Shown here in pieces: positions 9,487-16,959 of a DNA stretch of 28,688 nucleotides. The notes under the pieces were generated by a model. That model searched no databases. It saw nothing but the letters and a program-made list of their open reading frames with translations, and was not told where the DNA came from. Each line of letters opens with the position of its first letter. Within the stretch, counting starts at the first letter, position 1. This DNA comes from Prasinococcaceae sp. CCMP 1430. Taxonomy: Eukaryota; Prasinodermophyta; Palmophyllophyceae; Prasinococcales; Prasinococcaceae. A program made the position numbers and the translations under genes. The stretch lies in NCBI GenBank assembly GCA_013416795.1, contig RQSC01000020.1, forward strand, positions 232,714 through 261,401. Reading direction: 5' to 3'.

Positions 9487-10007
9487 GCACGGGCGAGAGC
9501 CCCGGCGCGACCAGCGCCGCCTGCGCAGCGCAGCCACGTGCCCGTGCAGGGTGTTCGCAGCCCTGTCTATGCAGACATTCGTCTCGCATGGCCGTGGGCC
9601 ATCGCAGCGCTGGCCTCATGCGAGTAATGAGCACTCACAACCACTGCTGCTCTAGAGACTGTAGTACAGTGTACCAGGTCCAGCACTGCACTGCTGATAC
9701 TACAGACAGCCGCCGCTCACCAGCGCGCCGCCGCGGTCCGTCCCGCGCTGGCTGCGTTCGCCCGCGCCCGCGCGCAAACGGCCAGGTCGCGCACCACGCG
9801 CCCGGCTCGCCGGGTCCGTTTCAGTTTCAGTTTCGCCCCGCCGCCATTCCCCTCTTTTGCTCTTGTTGTTGTTGCTCTTGAAGCGGACCGGACCCCACCG
9901 TTCCGGAATCCGAGCGGGGCCTCGGCAGGTACGTTCAAATTGGCGCGCAGCAGCGGCGCTGGCGCAGGCGACGGCGACGGCGACCGCCGTCGCCGCCGCG
10001 GCCGGGG
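9487..10007. other. Intergenic region downstream of the SEC20-like gene
   Basis: No coding sequence is supported. The left half holds an inverted repeat at 9659-9705, reported separately. The right half contains a pyrimidine-rich stretch with repeated TTGTTGTTGTTGC-like sequence at about 9862-9876 and then the GC-rich leader of the coiled-coil gene that starts at 10008. No TATA box was recognised. Confidence 0.4.
9659..9705. repeat. Inverted repeat (potential hairpin)
   Basis: CTGTAGTA at 9659-9666 is perfectly complementary to TACTACAG at 9698-9705. Inside these arms CAGTG (9667-9671) can pair with a CACTG near 9689-9693, leaving a small bulge. It lies about 170 bases after the SEC20-like stop codon and may be part of a 3' untranslated region; no function is implied. 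Confidence 0.5.
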
Positions 10008-11783
10008 ATGCACAGGACGCTCGAGCCCAGGGCGCTGGACCCGCGGCTGATGGCGCGGGGGGGCGAGCGGCAGGGCGCGGAGCGGGCCGGAGCGACCGCG
10101 GTGGGCGCGCGCGGGCGCGTGCGCGTCGAGGTGAAGGGGGCGCTCGAGGACGCGGATGGTGGCATGCAGGCCCTCTCCCAGGCGCGCGCCCGCGCCCGCG
10201 CGCTCGCGCACGAGGTGGGAGCGCTCACAGAAGACCTCAAAACGAGCGAGAAGCGACGCGCGCGCGCGGTAGAACGTAGCGCCGAAGCCGAGCGCGTGGT
10301 GGAGGACGCGCAGAAGCGATGCCGCGAGCTCGAGTACGCCAACAAGCAGCTGCGGCAGCAGGCCGAGGCGGCGAGCAAGGAGAAGGAGCGCGGCGTGGCC
10401 GAGCAGCGCCGCACGCTGGCGGGCTTCAAGGAGGCGCTGGCGAACGTCGAGGGGCAGGTCGAGGCCCGAGCCAGCGCTGGCGTCGCGCATTGCAAAGCGC
10501 TCGACTCCATGCTGCGTGCGCTGGGCGGCGTGGTGGGCGCCGCCGGCGGTCACCTGCCGGACGTGCGCTCGCTCTTCGCCGAAGCAAACAAGGCCGTCTC
10601 GGACCTTCAAACTCTGATGGAGGGTGGCGAGCCGCAGGTGCGGCAGCAGCAGCCGGGGGGCTCTCGGGCGAGCCTCACAGCGCGTGAGGGGGAGGCAGAG
10701 GATCCGCTGGTTGAAAGGGGAGACGCGGTCGGCCGAGCAGCGCTGCTGGCGCAAAAGGTGGAGGCCATGGAGGCTGAGCTGCGCGAACATCGCGCCGCGC
10801 CACAGGAGATTGAGGCGCTCAGGGGCGAGCTGGAGGGCACGAGCGCGGAGGTCGAGAGGCTGCGAGAGCGTGCCGCGCGCGGCGAGCGCGCACGCGATGA
10901 AGCCGTAGACAGCAGGAACAGCACCGAGGCCTTGTATAGGCGAGAGATTGGCCGACTCGAGGCTGGGCTGTCGCACGCGAAGCAGGACCTGGCCGAGGCG
11001 GGCGGAGAGATCGAAGCTCTGCGTGCGCGCCTGGCCCGGGCGCAGGACGAGGCCGCCGAGGCAGACGACGCGCGCCTGATGCTGCAGCGCGCGTTGCATG
11101 ACCGTGATGCCGAACTGAACAAGCTGCAGGGCAAGGCCGCCGAGCTCGGGGGGAAGGTGCATGCGGCGTCTGCCGCCCTGCGCGAGGCCGTGACCTCGCA
11201 CGCGTCGGAGCTGCGCGACGCACAGGCCCGCGCCGAGGCGGCGCAGGAGGAAACGTCCTCTTTGCGCTCGCAGCTCGGGCGCCTGAGGGGAATGGGCGCC
11301 AGCAGGCAGGCATCCCCAAGTCGGAGCAGGGCCATGTACGACACGTATCGAAATGACGCCGAGCGGCCGACGCCGACGCGAGGCCTTCTCGGCGCCAGTG
11401 CCGAGGCAGCTGTGCGAGCTGAGGTGCCTGCTCGCCAATGGGCGCACGAGCCGTTGTCGCACCGGGCTTTCCAGCAGGCGGCGCTGAATGCTGCGTACGC
11501 CGTCGAGGACGCCGTTGCCGTCACCGAGACAATCGTCCCGCAGCTTGCGGTGGCAGCTGCGACCGCACCTGCGTACGCCACGCACCTGCGTGGTTCCGTC
11601 GAGTCCGCGCCCGAAGCGACCGTGGGGACCCCGGAGCAGGGACATGGGCCACCAGCGGTCCTGGCTGAGCTGCCCGCTCGGGCAGCGCACGCGCGCGTGG
11701 ACGCAAGTGCCGCTAGGGCGCTCAACTCGGATCTAAATGCCGAGATAGCGGCGCTCGATGTGCTGCTGCGCGAGGACACATAG
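10008..11783 (+). CDS. Coiled-coil protein of unknown function
   Basis: An uninterrupted frame of 591 residues from ATG at 10008 to TAG at 11781-11783. I do not recognise a family. After a basic N-terminus (about 45 residues), two long heptad-patterned Ala/Glu/Arg/Leu-rich coiled coils are visible, at about residues 50-155 and 245-425. A less charged region between them contains a DSMLRALGGVVG segment. The C-terminal 165 residues are Ala/Pro-rich and probably disordered, except for a last helix (ALNSDLNAEIAALDVLLRED). There is no signal peptide or membrane helix. The architecture suits a cytoskeletal, centrosomal/basal-body or Golgi-tether protein, but nothing specific supports any of these. 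It converges with the epimerase gene. Compositional bias makes remote similarity unreliable. Confidence 0.65.
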   Translation: MHRTLEPRALDPRLMARGGERQGAERAGATAVGARGRVRVEVKGALEDADGGMQALSQARARARALAHEVGALTEDLKTSEKRRARAVERSAEAERVVEDAQKRCRELEYANKQLRQQAEAASKEKERGVAEQRRTLAGFKEALANVEGQVEARASAGVAHCKALDSMLRALGGVVGAAGGHLPDVRSLFAEANKAVSDLQTLMEGGEPQVRQQQPGGSRASLTAREGEAEDPLVERGDAVGRAALLAQKVEAMEAELREHRAAPQEIEALRGELEGTSAEVERLRERAARGERARDEAVDSRNSTEALYRREIGRLEAGLSHAKQDLAEAGGEIEALRARLARAQDEAAEADDARLMLQRALHDRDAELNKLQGKAAELGGKVHAASAALREAVTSHASELRDAQARAEAAQEETSSLRSQLGRLRGMGASRQASPSRSRAMYDTYRNDAERPTPTRGLLGASAEAAVRAEVPARQWAHEPLSHRAFQQAALNAAYAVEDAVAVTETIVPQLAVAAATAPAYATHLRGSVESAPEATVGTPEQGHGPPAVLAELPARAAHARVDASAARALNSDLNAEIAALDVLLREDT

Positions 11784-11953
11784 CTGCTCACAAACCTAAT
11801 CCAATACTCGGGGACCATGCGCTTGGCTGGGCGCGCCTCCTCGAGCGCGTGCGGGGAGGCAAAGGGCGTGCTAACCAACGCGCGGACCGCGTGTTCTGTG
11901 TACAAAGGGAGAAAATTTGAGGGCCAGGCGGGGCCGGGAAGGTCGAGTCGATG

Positions 11954-11981
11954 CTTCTCTCTCTCTCTCTCTCTCTCTCTC
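11954..11981. repeat. (CT)n microsatellite
   Basis: About thirteen perfect CT dinucleotides run between the coiled-coil gene and the convergent epimerase gene. Seen from the epimerase strand it is a GA tract just past the stop codon, so it falls in the 3' untranslated region. It is a simple tandem repeat. Confidence 0.95.
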
Positions 11982-12011
11982 GCCGGCCCGCTTGTGAGCA
12001 GCCACCGCCGT

Positions 12012-13142
12012 TCACTTGGCACCGGCCTCGGGGTCCGTCTCGGAGTAGCCGTACGGGTTGTTGGAACACCAGTTCCACTGGTCCCGGCAGCAGTCCTCGA
12101 TGGCGAACTTTGCCTTCCACCCGAGCTCCTGCTCGGCGAAGTCGGTCTTCGCGGTGACGACGGCGTTGTCGCCTGGCCGGCGGTCGGACATCTTCTTTGG
12201 GATCTCCTTCCCGCACGCCTTCTCGAAGGCCGCTACCATCTCAAGCACGGACGTGCCTTGGCCTGTGCCGAGGTTGTACGTGGCGCAGTGCATGTCTGGC
12301 GTGCGCGCGATCTTGAGCAGCGCCGCGACGTGTCCCTCCGCCAGGTCCATCACGTGGATATAGTCGCGCACACCCGTGCCGTCCGGCGTGTCGTAGTCGT
12401 TGCCAAATACGGTCAGCTCCTTGCGCCGCCCGACGGCGACCTGTTGCACGAACGGCATGAGGTTGTTCGGCACGCCGCGCGGGTCCTCACCGATGCGACC
12501 GCTCGGGTGGGCGCCGACAGGATTGAAGTACCGCAGCAGCACGATCTTCCAGTCCTTGTCCGACACGCACGCGTCCTTCATAATCTCCTCGATGAAGTAC
12601 TTGGTGCGGCCGTACGGGTTGGTCGGCTGCATCTTGGACTCCTCGGTCGCCGGCACCGGGTCCGGCTGGCCGTAGACGGTCGCGCTCGAGCTGAAGACGA
12701 GGTTCTTGCAGCCGTTGCGCGCGAGGCTCTCCATGAGGTTGAGCGTGCCCGTCACGTTGTTGCGGTAGTACCAGAGCGGCTTCGCAACCGACTCGCCCAC
12801 CGCCTTGAGCCCCGCGAAGTGGATGCACGCGTCGAACTTTCCGTCGGCGCACACCTTCTCGGTCGCCTCGGCGTCGAGCAGGTCGACCTTGTGGAACGCG
12901 AGCCGCGCGCCGGCGTCCGCGCCGGCGAGCTCCTTCACGCGGTCGAGCGCCACCTCCGAGGAGTTGTCGAGGTTGTCCAGCACGTGCACCTCACACCCGC
13001 CTTCGAGCAGCAGCAGCACCGTGTGCGAGCCGATGTAGCCCGCGCCGCCCGTGACGAGGATGCGCTTGCCCGAGAGCGGCGGCGGCGCGCCGCCGCTGGG
13101 CGGCGCGACGATCGACATCGCCTCGCCTCCGCCGCCGCCCAT
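12012..13142 (-). CDS. GALE: UDP-glucose 4-epimerase
   Basis: A single-exon frame of 376 residues interconverts UDP-glucose and UDP-galactose (Leloir pathway, cytosol), feeding galactose into glycans and galactolipids. It is a short-chain dehydrogenase-type Rossmann protein. The NAD-binding GGAGYIGS follows KRILVT at about residues 27-39. The catalytic serine lies in FSSSATVYG and the YxxxK pair in [22 protein letters not shown] and GDYDT-like segments are typical of GalE, as are [10 protein letters not shown] and YNLGTG further on. Length fits the family (about 340-350) plus a short Gly/Ala/Pro leader. The start at 13142 gives [10 protein letters not shown]. Alternatives are the in-frame ATG at 13118 (MSIVAPP) and one at 13187 that adds a basic leader. 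No targeting peptide is obvious. It diverges from the AC19 gene across about 720 bases. Confidence 0.95.
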   Translation of the reverse strand: MGGGGGEAMSIVAPPSGGAPPPLSGKRILVTGGAGYIGSHTVLLLLEGGCEVHVLDNLDNSSEVALDRVKELAGADAGARLAFHKVDLLDAEATEKVCADGKFDACIHFAGLKAVGESVAKPLWYYRNNVTGTLNLMESLARNGCKNLVFSSSATVYGQPDPVPATEESKMQPTNPYGRTKYFIEEIMKDACVSDKDWKIVLLRYFNPVGAHPSGRIGEDPRGVPNNLMPFVQQVAVGRRKELTVFGNDYDTPDGTGVRDYIHVMDLAEGHVAALLKIARTPDMHCATYNLGTGQGTSVLEMVAAFEKACGKEIPKKMSDRRPGDNAVVTAKTDFAEQELGWKAKFAIEDCCRDQWNWCSNNPYGYSETDPEAGAK

Positions 13143-13859
13143 GGTCGCCGCGCGCCGCGCTCCCCCGCGTCGGCGACGCGGGGCCACCCACGGGCCGCGC
13201 CCACCACGGGCCGCGCCCCCGCGGCGCGCGCTCGTGCTGGCGGCGATGCAGAAACGAATGGGAAAATGCGTCGCTCGCTCCGTCGATCCCCGATCGGTGG
13301 GCCGACCGATGCGAAGAGGGGAGCTCGCCCGCGCCCCGAGGCCGCGAGTCGGGCGCCGGAACCTGCCCGCGAAACCGGAACCGAAGCCTCCCTGCCCAGG
13401 ACCAAAAAAAAAAGAAGAACGACGCGGCGCGCGGCGCGCGAGAGCGAGCGAGCGAGATGCGCAGGAATCTCGGGCGGGCGGGCCCGCCCGATCCCGAACG
13501 CACGAGATGAACCCTACACGGGGTGAATGGCGTTTGGGTTACCGCAAACATAAGACGTGCGGCGGCCTCCGGCGCGACGGCTGGCTGCGGGCGGCGGCTC
13601 GCCTCGCGGGGGCGGTGGGGGTGAGGGGTGGGGGGGGGTTTCCGGGGGGGTGGGGGTGGGGGGAGAGCGGGGGGGCACACGGCGCACGACGCGCGCGAGC
13701 GGAGCGGCAAGCGCGCAGGAGAAGTCTTCCTCACCCGGCACTCGCGCCGGCCCCGTGGGGGGTTGGCTGGGTCAGCCCCGGACGCCGCCCCCCCCCCCCG
13801 CCTCCGCGTTCTCCTGGCCCGCTCGAGGCGCGCTCTGCGCCCGCCGCACGCGCCGCGCG
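13143..13859. other. Divergent intergenic region between GALE and the AC19 gene
   Basis: This region must contain the promoters of both flanking genes. It has an A-run at about 13405-13414 (a T-run on the epimerase strand), a GGGTTAC element at 13536-13542, and a strongly G-rich strand at about 13617-13676 with several runs of four or more G that could form quadruplexes. A C-run of about nine lies at 13788-13798. No coding sequence is supported and no TATA box was seen. Confidence 0.5.
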
Positions 13860-14165
13860 ATGGACCCCGCGGCGCCGAGCGCGAAGGACTGCGCGAAGAC
13901 GTTCGCGCTCAGCGACGAAGACCACACGCTCGGCAACGCGCTGAGGCACGTCCTCAACCGCCACCCTGAGGTGCACTTGACGGGGTACAACGTGCCCCAC
14001 CCCAGCGAGACCTCGGTCCACGTGCGCGTTCAGACCAAGGGCAACATGGCCTCGAGGGACGTGATGCGCGAGGCGTGCGGCCAGCTGGAGGAGATGTGCG
14101 ACATCGTCAAGAACAAGTTCGAGGCCGCAGTCCAAGCACACGGAGGCGACAGCATGAGCGAGTGA
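13860..14165 (+). CDS. RPC19: RNA polymerase I/III subunit AC19 (RPAC2)
   Basis: This 101-residue protein is the small alpha-like subunit shared by RNA polymerases I and III, which pairs with AC40 to nucleate assembly in the nucleus. After a 14-residue leader the diagnostic alpha motif appears: FALSDEDHTLGNALRHVL, then NRHPEV, GYNVPHPSE, and VRVQTKG at the second half of the dimerisation fold. The C-terminal helix (REACGQLEEMCDIVKNKFEAA) matches the family. The length equals that of typical AC19 proteins without the acidic N-terminal extension found in fungi. The ATG at 13860 is the natural start, since the in-frame sequence upstream is Gly/Arg low complexity. It is followed at 14369 by a gene on the opposite strand. 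Confidence 0.92.
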   Translation: MDPAAPSAKDCAKTFALSDEDHTLGNALRHVLNRHPEVHLTGYNVPHPSETSVHVRVQTKGNMASRDVMREACGQLEEMCDIVKNKFEAAVQAHGGDSMSE

Positions 14166-14368
14166 GGGGGACGCGGGGCTCGCGCCCACGCCGTCCAGAT
14201 GGCTCGCCGTGCCGCGTCGCGCTCGCGCGCTCGCATGCGACACGCGCACACGCACACCAGGGCGCGCGCGACCTCCGGGCGCCGAGCTGCGCTGCCACGG
14301 GGCGCGCGAAGGATAATAATTACACATAGGATACAGGCGCGCCTTTCCAGCCGCGATGATGAGTGCAG

Positions 14369-15244
14369 TCACTTCGCCTTCAGCACGTTGAGGCCCGCGC
14401 GTTGCCTGTTGCCGTTGACGAGCGCGAGGACGGCCTTGTCGGACGCGAGGATCTTGATGATGGCCGACGAGGTGCAGCCGAGTGCCTTTGCCGCGATGGG
14501 AGGCTTCCACTCGGCGGCGCTAAGAACGTCGAGAAGGGCGGCAATGCCCTTAGGGAAGCTGTGGATGCGTCCCGCGCGCGTCCGAACGACGTCGGGTCAG
14601 CGAAGAGCGGCAGTACATGTAGGGCGGGAGCGTTCGCCACGCGCCCGGGCGCGAGCGCGCTGCGCACGGGCGCAGGGCGCACGCGGCGCACGCGCACGCG
14701 TGTGCCGCAGTATCGCGCCAGGAGGCGACGCCTGCGGGGCGCGCACGTCGGCGCGCTCGGGAGACGCGCGCGGCGACGTACTCGGCGTGTTTGGGCCCCA
14801 GGCGTTGCTTGGCGCTCGGGAGGATAGCCTTGAGCTGCGGCGGCACCACATACGGCTCTTCATCCCCCTCTGCTCCCAGTGACACCTCCGTGCGCAACTC
14901 GAGCGCCAGCTTCATCCGCAGCCGCTTGAGCGCCATGTCCTTGTTGCGCTGCTGCGAGCGCTCCTGCTCGTGCACGCGCGGGTGGCGCGCGTAGGCCAGC
15001 CCCGGGCGGGGAACGCAGGCCGGGCGTCGCGTCAGCTTCGGCTACATGCGCGACCGCGCGTCAACGCATGCGCCGGCACGAGGGCGAGCGGGTCGCCCGC
15101 CGACAGGCCTGGCGCGCACACCTCGAAGGCCTCGGCGCGCACGTCGGTGGGCAGGTGCGTGAGACGCACGCCTGTCTCGGTCTTGTTGCGATGCTGACCG
15201 CCCGGCCCGGAACCCCGCAGGGTGTCGACCTTGCACTCGGCCAT
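14369..15244 (-). CDS. RF-1 domain (GGQ) peptide-release-factor-like protein
   Basis: Three exons can be assembled on the minus strand: 15244-15122, 14966-14782 and 14558-14369 (TGA). Intron 14967-15121 has donor GTGTGC (phase 0); intron 14559-14781 has donor GTACGT and acceptor CACAG (phase 2). The product is 165 residues. Exon 1 carries [19 protein letters not shown], the peptidyl-tRNA-hydrolysing GGQ loop with its usual flanks, then [12 protein letters not shown]. Exon 2 supplies [16 protein letters not shown], as in class I release factors. Exon 3 encodes a helix-turn-helix-like tail ([35 protein letters not shown]) seen in release-factor-like proteins of plants and some bacteria. No codon-recognition domain is present, so a ribosome-rescue role, probably in an organelle, is inferred. 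The acceptor of exon 2 could be three bases later. An upstream targeting exon may exist, because conserved residues already precede the ATG used. Confidence 0.8.
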
Positions 15245-15699
15245 CAGCGTCTCGTCAGGTTGGAGCACGTGCTCACCCGTCGCGCGCGCGATCCCGCCGC
15301 TGCCCCCCGCGCTGCAGAATTACGGTTGGTTTTATTTAGGGTTAAACATTCGTATCAAAACGCACCCGCGTGTGTTGGAGGGCCGACGCCGCACGCGTTT
15401 TGATGGACTTTCTTGCAGCCGTGCCGCGCGTCGCACGACGCCCAAAACTTTCGTTCCTCCCCCTGGGGGAACCGCGCGCAGTGCGAGCACAGGACTGTGG
15501 TGGGGCGAGGTAAGGGAAGGATGGGGGGGGAGGGGGAGGGGGGGGGGCGGATGCGCGAGCTGGCACCCCATTCTGCGCGCGCAGCGCGCGCAGCGCGGCG
15601 CTTTGGGCGTGCGCGCGCGCGCGCGCGCACTGCGCGCGGGCGACGGCACGTCCGAGCCGACCGACGGCTGCACGGGCGTTTGCCCTGCGCGGCGTCGAG
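15245..15699. other. Intergenic region with an AT-rich telo-box-like element
   Basis: The sequence between the divergent release-factor-like gene and the truncated frame at 15700 contains an unusually AT-rich stretch at about 15318-15360 with TATTTAGGGTTAAAC (15334-15348). Read from the release-factor strand, this gives AACCCTAAA about 90 bases before its ATG. The rest is GC-rich, with G-runs at about 15521-15547 and an alternating GC tract at 15610-15627. No gene is recognised. Confidence 0.45.
15334..15348. promoter_or_regulatory. Telo-box-like element TTTAGGGTTAAA
   Basis: An AT-rich island in GC-rich DNA reads TATTTAGGGTTAAAC. The complement contains AACCCTAAA, resembling the plant telo-box found near promoters of translation-related genes. 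It sits about 90 bases upstream of the release-factor-like gene. A near-copy, TATTTAGGGTAAAA, occurs on the minus strand at 28258-28271 upstream of eL13. A regulatory role is inferred from position and recurrence only. Confidence 0.35.
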
Positions 15700-15738
15700 A
15701 TGTCGCGCCTCGCGGTGGCGCTGTGCGCGGCGGCGCTG
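15700..15738 (+). CDS. Gene start with signal-peptide-like N-terminus, cut by gap
   Basis: The ATG at 15700 opens a frame reading MSRLAVALCAAAL before the n at 15739. A basic residue followed by a hydrophobic Leu/Val/Ala stretch is what the first half of an ER signal peptide looks like. In algae with complex plastids it could also be the first half of a bipartite plastid signal. After the n the same frame becomes Arg-rich low complexity and does not continue a protein. The call is tentative because only thirteen residues are present. Confidence 0.3.
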
Positions 15739-15739
15739 N
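15739..15739. other. Single n: likely contig join
   Basis: The n interrupts a hydrophobic N-terminal frame and is followed by unrelated G-rich non-coding sequence, so it probably marks a gap of unknown size. Confidence 0.6.
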
Positions 15740-15833
15740 CGCTGAAGCGCGCGCACTCGCGGGGGGGGCGCCGCGCAGCGCCGCGCCCGCGGGAGGGGCG
15801 AGGGGCCGCAGCGAGAGCAGTGGCGGCGTGTGA

Positions 15834-15864
15834 TGGGTGGGGGTGGGGGTGGGGGTGGAGGTGG
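15834..15864. repeat. G-rich tandem repeat (GGGGTG)n
   Basis: Four to five imperfect copies of a G4-5T unit occur about 80 bases before the start of the small four-exon gene. The tract has enough G-runs for a G-quadruplex on the plus strand. It is a simple repeat. Confidence 0.8.
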
Positions 15865-15944
15865 GGCGCGGCATGCCACTGAAGTCGCCGCGCGCAGGCA
15901 GATCCATCCGCTCCTTCCCCCCACCTCCTCACAGCTCCTCGGCG

Positions 15945-16688
15945 ATGTTCGCGATGCGTGTCACGTCTGGCCGCGCGGCGTCCGCGCCAGTTGCGCTCCG
16001 CGCGCCGCGCCGCGCCGCGCCCGTCATGATGGCGGGGCCACCTCAGGTGCGAGGCGTAGCGGCGCAGCGTGGTCCCCCCTGCCGTCCTCGCGTGGGAGCC
16101 GTGCGCACGCGGCGAATTGGCGCCCGTGCGCCGCGCTGCGCCTCGCAGCTGACACGCGCCTACCCGCTCCCCTGCCACTCTCCGCACTCGTAGAGGAAGG
16201 GCTGGAGGGAGCTGGCGGCTGAGAACAACCTGCCGGAGGTGCGCGCGCGCGTGCGCTCGCGCTCCCGACCCCGTGCGCGCGCTTGCAAGGGATAACCGCT
16301 CACTCGGCTCTCTCTGCCCACTCACACCCACCGCGCTTGCCACGCGCAGGCGATGCACGACGACCCGGCGCACGTCGACTTTGCGGCGCATCGGAGCCAC
16401 TCCATTGCGGGCCAGGGAGGCGAGCCCGGCCAGGGCGCTCAGCAGGGCGGCGCCGATGAGTACGGTGTCAGATCGTCGACGCTCATCGGTGCGTGGCGCT
16501 CGCCGGCGCCTCGTCACGTGTGTCTCCCGAGTCCATAGTGCTGCCTTCTCTCGCACTGACCGAGATGCGCGCGCGCCGCTCGTCTGCGCGTGTGCACTGC
16601 AGAGGCGAGGAACAAGAACAAGAAGCTGTCCCCCTACGAGAGGCGCATGAGGGCGGCCGAGCAGCAGGCGCGCGGCGCGGGTGCCTGA
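15945..16688 (+). CDS. Small four-exon protein, probably organelle (plastid) targeted, family not recognised
   Basis: Four exons give an unbroken 123-residue protein: 15945-16046, 16194-16238, 16350-16488 and 16603-16688 (TGA). Introns 1 and 2 are phase 0 and intron 3 is phase 1. Donors are GTGCGA, GTGCGC and GTGCGT; acceptors are CGTAG, GCGCAG and CTGCAG. Exon 1 encodes MFAMRVTSGRAASAPVAL followed by RAPRRAAPVMMAGPPQ. This is Ala/Arg/Ser-rich without acids, like a transit peptide, and its PVMMA end is common before the mature protein in red-lineage algae. The mature part is hydrophilic: KGWRELAAENNLPE, then DDPAHVDFAAHRSHSIAGQ, a Gly/Gln linker, and a basic KNKKLSPYERRMRAAEQQA helix. There is no membrane segment. 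A mitochondrial destination is possible. I do not recognise the family. That four exons join in frame with no stop codon is the main support. Confidence 0.6.
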
Positions 16689-16959
16689 GCCCGCACCCGG
16701 AGAGCCGCACAACATCCTACGGTAGTTATTGTATCCGTCCGCGTTTTGCTGCGAGCGCCTGCTGCCGGACGAAGACCGGCCGTGGCGTAGTCGATGGTAG
16801 TCTCGAGCCTGCGCGAGCGTGGGATACGGCGCTTGCGCCTTAGTTGGCATCCACTGGAGCGACGGTGGCCCGGCCCTGTGCAAACGTCGCGCGCGCCCAA
16901 AGAATGAGAGCATAAGATTTACACGTTGATGGCACGTACATTCGCGAGGCAAAGTCGGC

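Noticed and set aside
9717-11690. Long minus-strand frame of 657 residues
   Set aside because: It is the reverse shadow of the coiled-coil gene; its Leu/Arg-rich composition mirrors Glu/Ala/Arg codons on the other strand.
11817-13526. Long plus-strand frame of 569 residues
   Set aside because: It is antisense to the clear UDP-glucose 4-epimerase gene and arises from high GC in the third codon position; it shows no domain of its own.
15334-15348. Telomere repeat array
   Set aside because: Only one TTTAGGG unit is present here and isolated units near 28250; there is no tandem array.
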